Below are positions 10,901 through 21,600 of a DNA stretch of 64,000 nt, in pieces. This DNA comes from Euwallacea fornicatus (taxonomy: Eukaryota; Arthropoda; Insecta; Coleoptera; Curculionidae): positions 620,001-684,000 of the forward strand of contig NC_089563.1 of NCBI RefSeq assembly GCF_040115645.1. Direction: 5' to 3'. The first letter of the stretch is position 1, and each line of letters begins with the position of its first letter. The notes beneath the pieces were generated by a model that searched no databases, was not told the origin of the DNA, and saw only the letters and a program-made list of their open reading frames with translations. Both the position numbers and the translations under genes were made by a program.

Positions 10901-13900
10901 CACGTTTTGATATTATAATTACGTATTAATAATCATATTTTCTGAAGTTACAGTTTTTTAGTTTAAATTTATTTATTTCGTCTTATTTTATTTTATTTAG
11001 ATTTAAAATGTGACCACAAAATTCGCAACATTTACAACACTGCCCAACACGTTCGAAATACATGAATTTTCGCTAATTGCTTTTATGGCACCCATTGATC
11101 TATGAATCGACCTGATAATAGCACGATATTTTCAGAAATTATACGTCGTCGCTATTATCTTTGCTGTTTAGGAAACTCTATATTAAAATACTCCCAAAAT
11201 AACTTCAAATAAAACCAAAATTTTTCAATCATTTTCAACTACTCATTAAGAACGATATGATTTTCATTGCATCAGAACATCATTCATGGCATAATAATTC
11301 GTCCAGAACCACAGGGACATTGTAATGGGTCTGAATGCCAAGACGTATGCAGTTATAGGAAATACCAAAATTTATAACATTTCTTTATAGGTAAGACACG
11401 TGAATCATTTACGGCGAAATTCCAACATGGTTATCGGGTGGAAAAATAAATTGGACAATAATATGAAATAGAAAGTTGTGTGAAATAGACAATAGCACAG
11501 GCCTGTGTTAGAAATTAACTATCTATTTCCCAATGGAGCCAATGTCACTCCAGAATTTGTTGTAAAATCATAATTAACATTTAACTCGATTTTGATTTTG
11601 AAATAAATATAAATAAAAGAGATATACGTACATTTAGTAAAGCACGAACTAAGTAAATTGTATTAATTTACTGTGTGGTAATAAATAATTTTTTTAAGTA
11701 TTCGGGCATCCAAATAGAATTATCCATTAAAACCTTGAATGACTCGGTTGTAATCACAAAAAGTTTCATAATATCTTCCATATGAAGAGAAAATAAACCC
11801 TGAACTTACCTCAGATACTGACATTATCCTTTATTTGAAACCTTAAAATTTCCCTTTAAAGGAGTAGTCATATTGTTGGTCAGATCATGATTGGATTAAC
11901 TGTTGTGTTAAATATCTTTTGACTGTAAGTGCTAATGTGAATAAACAATACCAAATGGACACTGCGATATTTCACCTAACCATAACCAAGAATCTCATAT
12001 TTTCTCTTAATACCGGGAGAAAAATCTCTCATCGAGGACACAAGCACACAAGTCGTGAAGCCTCCTCAAAGATTTTCCGCTCTTTAACTACTTTAATAAT
12101 TAAAAATAACTTCGCTTAAATCGTCCTTTCACAGACTAAAGTTAAAATTGTTAATTTTCTTTTAATCATTTTTATTAACCATCCAAATTATTCAGTACTA
12201 AACCAACTTATATCGAATTACTGAACATCAAAATAAAAATCTTGAGACCTTGATGTTTGCGCTATTCGAGGATGCTTTGTTAAGAGATTCCAAATCTTCA
12301 AATATATTTCCTTTCGATTATTTTTAGTCAGATATATATGACATCATCATACATCAGAATTCATCACTTCTACTCTTTATACCTCAGCTAAGTCCTCAAA
12401 TGAGGCGAATAATTAATTAATTATGCAATAATCAATTAAATAGTAAATCCTATATCAAAATCATTTGATCACAATTTTATTGCCTGTTTTCACCCATAAA
12501 TTTACTAAATTTTGAAAAGCTAAAGCTACGCGGTTTCACAAGTCTCAAAACAGTTTAATAAACCATTAACTATTAATCTGCATTGTCATGAATTCAACGC
12601 AAGGGAAAATTTTGCAATATAGAAATACAAAAGAATATATTTTCTTAACATTTTTAAAACGATTTACTATGTAGGTCAGTCCATAGTAAACACTAAAATG
12701 TAAACTACGCAAAATCTGCTCTCTTTTTCTATGTGTAAAACTGAATTCAAACCAATCTGTGAAAGCTCATCCAAACATTGATGGATAAAGTAGGAGAAAA
12801 GTTACTCTGAAATAATGTCCATAAGCTTCCAAAGCAAAAACTCAAAAAATGTAAAATTCTTATCGACGTCTTATACCTGGTTAAGCAACATAATTTCTGT
12901 GACTAAAACAATCTAAATTTTCATAATTCTTTGCATGTTTGTCCGAGTTAATAATTCCCATTATGTTGATTATGCTTTACTAACAAAGAAACAACACATT
13001 TCCGGAATCGTATTTTTAACCGTTTTTTATTGGCATGATTTAGATATCCATTTAATTATGACTTTTATTTTTAATATTGATAAACATAAATAATCTTTAT
13101 TCATTCATCGAAACTGGCTCTTCCAAGATTCTTTTGCACAAACCACCATATTGCCTAGAATCAATAAAATAATTAATTATTTAGGATTATCGTTTTGAAA
13201 CATAAATGGAACAGTAATAATTGTTTTAACTAAAGCCGCAAAGATTTATTAGTGGCAGCTCATAAAAACACTCATTCAAAAATTAACAAAGAAATTATAG
13301 ATATCATTAACAATTTAACGACTTTTAAGAACGCATGCGTCAACTGATATTTTTGAAAAATTTTCAAATGGCAAAAAATTACAAAAATGTTTGGAGCCAT
13401 TAAGCTTTTCGTCTTCCATAGAAAACGCACGTGACCCTTTTGGTTTTAGATGAGACAAAGTGAAAAAATCTAAAATCTAAAAATTTTCGATTGTACCTCT
13501 GTGAAATGTAAAACTCTTAAATTTTGCTTTCAGGTCACAGAACAATTCTCACTCTTTCTGCTCGATTGTCTATTCTCTGTTTTCATTGTGGGCGTGTTGG
13601 TGGTCTTCGTATGGAGAGGATTATGGCACATGTTAGACATATTTCTCTTTCCAGATGACTCATATGCATCAGCCCACGGGAGTTTGGTGAGTAAGTATGA
13701 CTTATCACTTCATAACGAGAAACAATTACTTAAAAAATAAAACACATTCACTAATCTTTCTCTCAATCTACAGGGTGTCCGGAAATAACGTTGAAATTCT
13801 TTAGAAGGTAATTTTATAAATAATTTTTTTAAAGTTCTTGTAAACATAGTTCAAACGTTGCTTTTAAAAAGGGCTCAAACCCCTTAAGGGGAGAACTCTG

Positions 13901-16900
13901 AAAATATTTTTTTCGAAAGAGTTTCCGCTAAAATTATGAAATACGGTACACTTCAATACTTTGTAATGGGAAAACTTTTTTGTGTTAATAATTACATATT
14001 TAGTTAGGGGTGTCAAATACAGCACACATACAGGGCATCACGATTAAAATCAGCAATTATTTACACAATTTTTTTCTCAGATTTCCTCATTTAAAGGGTT
14101 CTAGTCCTTTAAGAAGTAACTTTGGGGTATGTTCATTATAATTTTTTTTGTTATTTTAATCTCTAGAACAATCTTCCAAAATAGTCCGACGTTAATTTTC
14201 GGACACCCTATATAGGGTGTCCTGCAATAGAATTTACAGCAAATACCTCACAACCCTGTAGAAAATTTTAAAAAATTTTAATAGAAATATGTAGATTTAT
14301 ATTGAAGCTTCAAATTGAAGTGATAATAAAATATACAGAGTGGCGCATAAGATTATGACGAAGGAAAATTGGAATATTTTAAATGATACACTGAGTATAT
14401 TTTGTCATATTTGAGTCCCTAGTCGAAATCTAGAAGTATTTAATATAGCATATGCTAAATTCAAAATTTAAAATTAAGAGTTTCTAAAATTATTAATAAT
14501 TTTTTAAAAAATCAAACTTTTGAAGAAGTCCTTCTCATCACCTATTGGATAGGATTAATTACTTTATAAGTAAAGAAAGCCGAACTCAGCCCCTCTAGAT
14601 TTTTTTTGTTTATCAGGCTTTTCGAGTTAATTTTGAAATCATAAAAGAGCACATTAGAGAGACTTGCCGTGCAGTTATGTATGCAGTATCGTACACTCGA
14701 TATGATACGAAAAGCTTATACTAGAGAACTACTTCGACGATTTGAAGCACGATTAAGATCTCAAGGAGAACAATTTGAACATATTTTTTAAATACCGCTT
14801 TCGTATTGTGATAATGAATATTTATTGTCTAACTGGATCTTATTTTTTTATAAGTGTGTAAATGAATTTTTTTGAATACTCAACAAAAATGCACTTCACA
14901 ATCTCTTGATATTAAGTGTAGCATATGCTATATCAAATATGCCTAGATCTCGACTAAGAGCCCAAATATACAACAGTGTACAGGATGTGCCACTTAAAAA
15001 AAGTTCTTTCGCTATAGCTTTATGCGCCACCCTGTATATTTATTTATCAATTCAGTTTTTATCACCCACACAATCGTACATACTTCCATTAAAATCTTTT
15101 GTTAATTCCTACAGGGTTGTGAGATATTTACTGTAAACTCTATCGTAGGACACCCTGTATAGTGATGTTTCTTACCTCGTTACCATATCAAACTCAATCA
15201 TTTGCACATGACATCGCGTCTCGGATTAATGACGATATTTAACTCAAGCAATGAGTACTTTTTCGTACACTGCATTTATGATATTATGTAGATACCTGTA
15301 TGCAAGAGGAAGCTCCAAAAAGCTTACTCCGACTAAGCCTTAGCTCACCGGAAACTCTTCATATACAGGGTGGTCGGAGACGTTATGTCATGAATTCTAG
15401 GCGTTATGGAGAATGCTAAAATAATGTTAGTAATTCATATTAAAAAAATTCCTAGCGACCTTCGTTACCAAATTATTCACTGTTAAAGTAAGATGAGTCG
15501 TTAAATCGTATTCTCAAGGCAACTGACTTCATTAAAAGCCATCACCCCGTGTTATTTCGAGTACAAAAGAAATGTTTAAAGAACTTTCGAAAATATATTG
15601 CAGACCAAGGTGCTCATGCTGAGCATTTTTAATAACTTTAACTGTAACGTAATACCATTTTTATAACAAACTATTATTTAACTATTAGCATGCATAGTAC
15701 ATGGTCATAACAAAACATGATTTTCTCAAAAACGATGCAATCCATCGATTAAAGCAAAGTATCCCCTTTTTTGTAGAACAATTATGAAAAATTACCTGTG
15801 GAAAATATCCTGATATCATAACTCACTAAAAAAATTAATTACTTTAAATGAGAGACCTTGACTTCCCCTATATAAAGATGACATATAAAATATCTCTTTA
15901 CATATGAATATAAACATGCTATAAGTTATGTAAACACTGCACTTTCATTGTTACCATGATAATTCTTCGAAAATATAGCAAAATTTTTTTTTTCAACTCA
16001 TTCCTCTGAAAGAAAATAACTTTGTAACGAAGGCCGCTGGGAATTTTTTTATAACTACTAACAATATTTTAACGTTCTCTATAACGCCTAGAATTTATAG
16101 CATGGTCTTTCCGGATACCCTGTATAGGTCATAACTGCCTCATGAATGAAACCTTCAATTATAGGGCTCAATGACTATAATTTACTCCACAAATCCCCGA
16201 AAAATGAGGCAATTTTTTTTATTTACCATATTTGCAACAATTGTTTTGGCCTTCCATTAAATTGTTGGATAATTTAATAGCCGGACACGCGACAATTTGC
16301 CAATTTTCCGAGACAGACTCAGACTGAAATTCACCTAAAATTGTCTATTTTGGAAGTAAATTAGCATATGCGAAGAAAGATTAAGAAAACTTCGTACTCA
16401 TTGAAACCACCGGAGAATAATGGTATAGTGTATGATTTATTCATTGATCATTATCGCAACCTACTTGTGTAACCACCAGTAATAAATAGGAATGCAGTTT
16501 AGTTGATCAGAATGTAATTAGCAAAGCTTTGTCAATACTTCACCTTGGCTTTAATTGGGGAAAAGGAAATATTCCTGCTACAAGAATTGCACAAATTAAG
16601 TAAATTTCACGGATATTTGGTGGTATGTAAATGTAAAGTTTCCCTTGATAATTTTTTTATGTTTTTTTAACAAATCTGTAAAACATTACCGTCCTTTTTT
16701 AGGTTTTAGGATATGCAATCATAGCTGCAGTCTACCTTCTCCAACCTTTGGTTAGAAGTATCTGCAACAAGCTTTCAGGAGCTTCAAGACTGCTCTTTGC
16801 AGACTCTTTCGTCATATTTGCATTGCTTGGAACGGTCAATGTTTGGAGGGGCATATGGAATTCTCTTGATATTTATTTTTTACCAGGTGTGTTCAATTCT

Positions 16901-19037
16901 ATTAAAAAAAAACTAGAATCGTGTCGAATTACTAGAGCTTAGCCTGATCGTCTTTTCAGTGAAAAATTAACTGAGATTAAATATAAACTCGAGTGATTTA
17001 TCTTTGGAAAAAACATAGGTTTAATATATAAAAAAGTCATTTTAAAAAGGCTAAGGAGTAAATGAAATTAAACTTTTATATCGAATTTTTGGAAAAAAAA
17101 TCAACAGATTGGGCTAAGTTTGGTTTAATTTTCATTCTGAAATTCTGAGCTAAAATTATCTGAAACTGAGTATAATCCACGTAAATGTACCATTGAAACC
17201 AACAGTTCGAAAATTTTGTACTATGAAAAAATCTCTAAACTAGTTAGAGTCGCCTCTGAATTGTTGTCGGCTTATTGCTCCTTTTAATTCATCCGCATTA
17301 AAATAGTCTAACAAATAAACATTTACTTCCAGACAACATGGCTCTAAGCTGCTGGATTACACTGGTGGTGTCCTCAGTCTCTCTCATTTTACTTGGATGC
17401 TCCAACTCTATTGTGGCGAAAGGTGTTTTCATAGATGCAGAAGAGCCTGATGGAAAATGCGTGGTTTTACCTTGCTACTATTTCCGGATAATTTTTCAAT
17501 CGCAGAAAATTAAGAAAATCAACAACAAAAAAGCTCAAATCGCCAATAAGCAGAGGAAGCAGGACAATACATCTGTCGATAGCCACGTGACCATATCCAT
17601 CACTACAATTAGCACAATCGTAGAAGAAAAGGACAATTTGCAGGTATTTATATATTTTTTATTCTTTAATTATCAGTCTCGGTTTAGTTTTCTTAATTTT
17701 TTAATTAAAATGATTTGGTTCATTGAAGCCAGCAATTTATGGACAAAACAAATAACCAATTTAATAAAATGCGTAACTAAGAACTTTTTAAAAGGATTGG
17801 GCAGATTAATGTAATTACTAACCATAGTTGGTTGAAGGTGCTATTGAAAAAGAATTAAATTGCTTTAAAAGTATACAAGGTCCGTCATATATATGAAATA
17901 ACGGCAACGACTTTTTAAACAACTTTTCTATCAAAAAATTATTCAAGTAGAATTTACAGGGCTAATTTGTTATCATTTTTTAATAACCTTGAATTTGTTT
18001 AGTTGCCCCATAAAAATCCAACGAAGATCTACTTTTATTTTTCAAATGTGACTCTCTATTTCTGACTTATTTTATGGAATCTGCACTTATTTGCGTATAA
18101 ATACATGTCAAATTTTATTAGAGGGTGAAGAAAAAAAGCCGAGAAAAAATTATTTTCAATATTTTATTAGAAAAAATTAAACTCGATCAGAAAAGCAAAA
18201 TAACAAAAACGCACTGTGTATATTTTAAACATCAATTAAAAAGCATTCCGGAAATTCCAATTTTCTTCTTAGTGAAATAGAATGGCAAGCCTGATCATGT
18301 GATTTAAATCCCTTCGACTTTTTCCTTTGGGATCAATTAAAAGTTTAAGTTTATAAAAATTAGAGAAATAACGTAAACGACTTAAGAGTTCGTATCGTCG
18401 TGTTTGGATAACGACGGAGATATTTTGAGCAAATGCTTTGAACATTAAATTATAATTAATTATCGTAAGCAGTAATTCCTTATTTTGCTTCTCTCATTGA
18501 ATGTAATTTTGTAATAAAATAATGTTTTTTAACTTTTCTTATCTAATTCAAATTAAAGTTGATATGTCTCTATGCACAAAAAAGTGTACATTCCATAAAA
18601 CAAGTCAGAAATAGAGCGTCACATTTAAACAACGGAAGTTGGACTTCGTTGGCATGTTATGGAGCAAAAAAAAAGTCTAAGGTCATCAAAAAGTGAGAAC
18701 AAATTAGCCTTGTAATTTTTACTTGAAATGTTTTTTTATAGAGAAATTATTTTAAAAGTTCTTGCCACTGCTCCATATATTTGACAGACCCTGTATATAT
18801 TTAACTAGGTCAAGTTGTAGTAATTAGATACTATTCAATCGATAATTAATAAGCTTCTTAACATCTTACTCTTAGGTATATGTTCAGGCTTACAATATCG
18901 AAATGAAGATCACTTAAGGTTGAGTCGAATTGTGCATCAAAATTGAATCTCAGCTAACCCCAACTAGCCCGAAGTCTACGACGTAATTCGGAAAATTCCA
19001 ACTTAATAATTTAGTTTTCTTGTTTCAGGTTACATGA
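7427..19037 (+). CDS. fusl: Fuseless-like eight-pass membrane protein, five coding exons
   Basis: Exons 7427-7966, 13534-13686, 16703-16886, 17333-17643 and 19029-19037 join in frame (intron phases 0, 0, 1, 0) into 398 codons. Fuseless in Drosophila is a presynaptic eight-pass membrane protein needed for calcium-channel organisation at release sites. Eight hydrophobic segments are visible here, at about residues 20-42, 64-84, 96-115, 134-152, 186-207, 232-250, 260-279 and 296-320. After segments 1, 3, 5 and 7 comes WRxxW (residues 43, 116, 207, 279), three followed by an L/M-D-[IV]-xx-[LF]-P tail. The start has the insect context CAAAATG. A basic, Lys/Gln-rich tail follows the last membrane segment. 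The last exon adds only two codons. Introns carry many transposons. Family assignment is firm; the last splice is less sure. Confidence 0.85.
8086..9222 (+). mobile_element. mariner-like element in fuseless intron 1
   Basis: The ends are TATACAGGGTGTTTATTAAA and, inverted, TACATACAAAGTGTTTATTA, a pair of about 24 bp. The 1.1-kb unit is in the same strand as the host gene. The only coding remnant is the C-terminal third of a transposase at 8530-8815. The rest is unreadable, so this is an old copy. Confidence 0.65.
8530..8815 (+). pseudogene. C-terminal part of a mariner-like transposase
   Basis: Reads WPPRSPDLSPLDYF near 8570-8615, containing the last conserved acidic residue. A one-base frame change is followed by SLVQKTSVQN and VLENRIFESCAIINQ, ending ACIAVGGSHFQQLF then a natural stop at 8814-8816. 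The C-terminus is intact; the N-terminal and central regions are lost. Confidence 0.6.
9346..9370. repeat. (TA)n microsatellite
   Basis: About 12 uninterrupted TA units lie in fuseless intron 1, between the end of the 8.1-kb element and anonymous intron sequence. Confidence 0.85.
10177..10356. repeat. possible LTR fragment
   Basis: A TGTTAAGG start and CACATCCCGACA end resemble the LTR-like block at 3471-3758 in their 3' ends. The following 10440-10700 is unusually G+C-rich for this intron. On the minus strand it has a short open stretch (about 10690 to 10590) including WVPDHMVHQAKTKGTFWLG that I cannot place. Retroelement origin is a guess. Confidence 0.25.
10700..13533. other. fuseless intron 1, no further gene seen
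   Basis: AT-rich intron sequence with no credible coding frame, RNA gene or element ends on either strand. Confidence 0.6.
13534..13686 (+). CDS. fusl: fuseless coding exon 2 (residues 181-231)
   Basis: Flanked by TTTCAG| and TTG|GTGAGT, 51 codons, phase 0 on both sides. It encodes membrane segment 5 and the third repeat motif, WRGLWHMLDIFLFP (residues 207-220). Confidence 0.85.
13771..14212. mobile_element. MITE with GTGTCCGGAAAT-type ends
   Basis: The left end CAGGGTGTCCGGAAATAAC is matched inverted by GTTAATTTTCGGACACCCTA at the right. About 440 bp, no coding sequence. Its right end abuts the left end of the next element without a spacer. Confidence 0.65.
14211..15162. mobile_element. 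outer TIR element hosting a nested insertion
   Basis: Left arm TAGGGTGTCCTGCAATAGAA followed by TTACAGCAAATACCTCACAA is matched, inverted, by 15110-15162 (TTGTGAGATATTTACTGTAA, then GTAGGACACCCTGTATA). Similarity continues inward for about 90 bp. The element at 14332-15039 sits inside it and separates the arms, so without it this unit would be only about 240 bp: a typical MITE. Confidence 0.65.
14332..15039 (+). mobile_element. nested element with transposase C-terminus
   Basis: Ends TATACAGAGTGGCGCATAA and, inverted, TATACAGGGTGGCGCATAAA match closely. The interior includes AGCATATGCTA in both halves and, at about 14645-14791 (+), the end of a mariner-like transposase: MIRKAYTRELLRRF, then RLRSQGEQFEHIF and a stop. 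It inserted into the flanking MITE arms, so it is the younger of the two. Confidence 0.6.
15361..16127. mobile_element. long-TIR MITE in fuseless intron 2
   Basis: Arms of about 120 bp (15361-15482 and 16004-16127) are inverted copies: both carry a form of TAGGCGTTATRGAGAAYGYT, then CTAACATTRTTTTAG/TTAGTAATT-type sequence and the block GGTAACGAAGGTCGC/GTAACGAAGGCCGC. Ends are TATACAGGGTGGTCGG and, inverted, TATACAGGGTATCCGG. No coding sequence is seen in the 520-bp loop. Confidence 0.65.
16703..16886 (+). CDS. fusl: fuseless coding exon 3 (residues 232-292)
   Basis: Bounded by TTTTAG| and CCAG|GTGTGT, leaving phase 1. Encodes membrane segments 6 and 7 and the fourth repeat, WRGIWNSLDIYFLP (residues 279-292). 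Confidence 0.85.
17333..17643 (+). CDS. fusl: fuseless coding exon 4 (residues 293-396)
   Basis: Begins after TTCCAG|, completing an Asp codon. Encodes the eighth hydrophobic segment and a cytosolic-type tail rich in Lys, Gln and Ser/Thr. The donor is CAG|GTATTT, phase 0. Without splicing, the frame stays open to 17814 with a hydrophobic, AT-rich sequence that looks like intron. Confidence 0.8.
17872..18797. mobile_element. hairpin-forming mariner-type element in fuseless intron 4
   Basis: Arms of about 240 bp (17872-18110 and 18545-18797) are inverted copies, sharing TCTATTTCTGACTT, TTTTATGGAAT, AAATTAGCCTTGTAA-type blocks and the ends TATACAAGGTCCGTCA / TATACAGGGTCTGTCA. Between them, about 18285-18350 (+) reads DLNPFDFFLWDQLK, the last acidic region of a mariner-like transposase. 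Only this piece of the coding region survives. Confidence 0.65.
19029..19037 (+). CDS. fusl: fuseless terminal exon (2 codons plus stop)
   Basis: TTTCAG|GTTACATGA joins in phase 0 to exon 4, adding Val-Thr and a stop. The downstream AATAAA at 19150-19155 fits as the poly(A) signal, giving a 3' UTR near 120-150 nt. A different unseen last exon is possible. Confidence 0.55.
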   Translation, partial: VT

Positions 19038-19149
19038 CAGTTATCAATCCTGCTGTATGAACAAAATTGTACATATAGCATTAAAGATGTTCCTTTTCCA
19101 GAACAAATGATATTACGCTTTAGATTACTTCTGTATGATATAAATTATA

Positions 19150-19155
19150 AATAAA
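19150..19155 (+). terminator. poly(A) signal AATAAA for fuseless
   Basis: AATAAA 113 nt after the fuseless stop codon, in an AT-rich context. Confidence 0.55.
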
Positions 19156-19179
19156 TTATACTAAAAAACGTTTTAATTT

Positions 19180-21430
19180 GGTCTCGATGCCTGGAACAAA
19201 TTACAGTAACACGGTTATATTCCTGCCCATTTGAATAGTCACCCTCTTCAATTTACAGCATACTTAAATATTTAGAAATTTCTTAAATGTTATTAAACCA
19301 CCTTGTACATACGATAAATCTAAATCTGTGACCACAAAGCCTACCAAGCAGCATTGACAACGCAAAAATGAATTAGCGAATTAGCAGGGGGCAACTTCCT
19401 TCTTTATTAGTTAAATTACTCTACAAAGCTTAATTTGTCGGTCAGGATGTCACCGTTAATGCTAATCTGTGTTTATTTTCGATGCAATTTGTCAATTATT
19501 TGCCTCTTGCTTCCGGCTTTTCGGCGATATAAGTAGTATATAAGTCTGTGCTATTGCTTTATTTGGATATAATTTAGATATCCATTTAAATTAAAAAAAA
19601 AAAAACTCGAATTTGAGTAAAGAGGAAAATCGGAAATTTGTATTTACCCAAATAAGGATTATTTGAGTTACTAACGAGCAAAATTAATCTTCTGAATCTC
19701 TGTTACATTAGAAGTATAAGAGATGACTCGTAACTACATAATTGGATCTGGAAAAAATAATAATGAAGCACTTTCCTTACAAAAACTCATAAAGAAGCAA
19801 TATTAGCTCTTATTCCGACATCGAAACTCCTTAAAAATTACTAAAGTTTACAATTGGAATGTGCCGTTTACGCAGAAGTGAGTACAATACGAATACAATT
19901 ACTTTTTGGAATTAGAAAAACAGAAATGTCCTTGCAAATTTCAATAAGACTGAAGAACAACTGCAAACGAGCAATACTTTTAAACAATAGCTCATCTGCA
20001 GATGATTGGTTATACCTTCACTTAAACCAAACCAAGAACGTGTTCCATTCATCAGATATATAAACCAACCAAAACCGAAACAAATCCAATCGATTTCTAC
20101 TAAAAATGCAGACGTCAGAGACGCAAAATTAAAATTTTTCAGGATCAGCTCGAAAAGTTGGTTCAAATCCTGCGGTTCTGCTTTTTAGTGTCAAGACATA
20201 TATTAATGTATTTGGTTTGACTTATCCTGAACTTGTTTTATAGGGCTGCTGTATACTTGACCATAAGAAACTAAAGAAATTATCTAAATAAAAATAAAAC
20301 ATCAAAACAAAACGGGATAAGTCGAATTCCTTCCCCATCATCATTTCGAAACTTATTTGAACTGCCGTCGAAATTATCGCAAAATTTCTATCAACCATAA
20401 CTAGAACAATACGCGGCAAGAATATACCTGATCCAGAGGTTTTAAAATAAATTTTGTATATTGTAAATAAGTTCAACCTTTAAACTCACCTTCGAAATAC
20501 ACATAAACTTACTAAACATTGATACGAATCCCTTTTCTTAAAACTCAGGTTCAAATAAAAGAAAAAATTAATCTTATAGAAGCTGCTGTTTTATTATCTG
20601 ACTGGTACAAAAATACAACTAGGTACCTCAACCAAACAAGACTTTAGAAACTTATACAAAACAGGCCAAAACTCATATAGATTTCCTCAATATCCGCAAT
20701 AGTTCAATGGCTAAAAGTAATAAATTAATAGTAATAAAGAACCTGTTTTAGTTAGAAAACTATATACTTAATAGAATATTTAACGTCTTTCTATAGGTAC
20801 TTTAACAGGTCCAAGTTTATTCTTTATACAACTAAGAGCCGCTTTTTTTCCACTGGCCATTTCGGACCAAAAATCAGATGATTATTAAATCATAACGTGT
20901 TTGACTCGAAACCACAAGTCGAAAGAAATCGGCTCTGACCTGGCAGATTTGTTCACATAGACCTTAGGATGTTATATTCTTTAGCAACATTTACGCTACA
21001 CGCAAAGAAGTGAAAGATTCCCGTAAATTTGGTCTTATCTTAAAAAAAACATGTGCGGAAAGCGTTAAAGAATTTACGAAAAAGTGAATGAACGTTAAAG
21101 CAGAGGGTAAAAAAGAATATTGAGCAACTCGCGACATGTATTTTTATTTGTTGATTTCATTAGATATGTGTGTACACAAAGTATGTATACACACATCAAG
21201 GTATGTGTGTCCAAATGAACCAAATGCCTAATGAAGCCAATAAGTATAAGCATGTGTCACCAAGTTACCCAACAACCTATTTCCTTCCTGTTTAAACGCT
21301 CATCAATTTTTTGTAGAAATGCCATCAACACTTTCCTCGCGTGTTCAACTAACTTCGTAGACACTTCCTTGATTTTAAAAAAACACTGCTCTTACTTCCT
21401 AGAAAACAAGCAAAATTCGAATTAACAAAT
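19180..21430. other. intergenic region between fuseless and exportin-1
   Basis: The two genes converge here. No coding frame with recognisable protein features is seen on either strand. A 30-bp imperfect inverted repeat (TGTGTGTACACA...TGTATACACACA) lies at 21166-21195. Confidence 0.6.
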
Positions 21431-21451
21431 AATAGTATAATAAACACAGGA

Positions 21452-21477
21452 TTTATTCAAAAAGCGCGCCATTTATT
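21452..21477 (-). terminator. tandem poly(A) signals for exportin-1
   Basis: AATAAA occurs on the minus strand at 21472-21477 and 21452-21457, 124-150 nt beyond the exportin-1 stop codon. Either would give a short 3' UTR. Confidence 0.6.
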
Positions 21478-21600
21478 CAGCACCCGTCCTCATTCAAAAC
21501 GCCACCTATCACATATAGTGTCAAAAACCGGAGCACAGATCGAGTTTTGATCACTTAGGTCAACACTTTACAAGTTTCTAACGTTAATAAGGGTTGAGGG

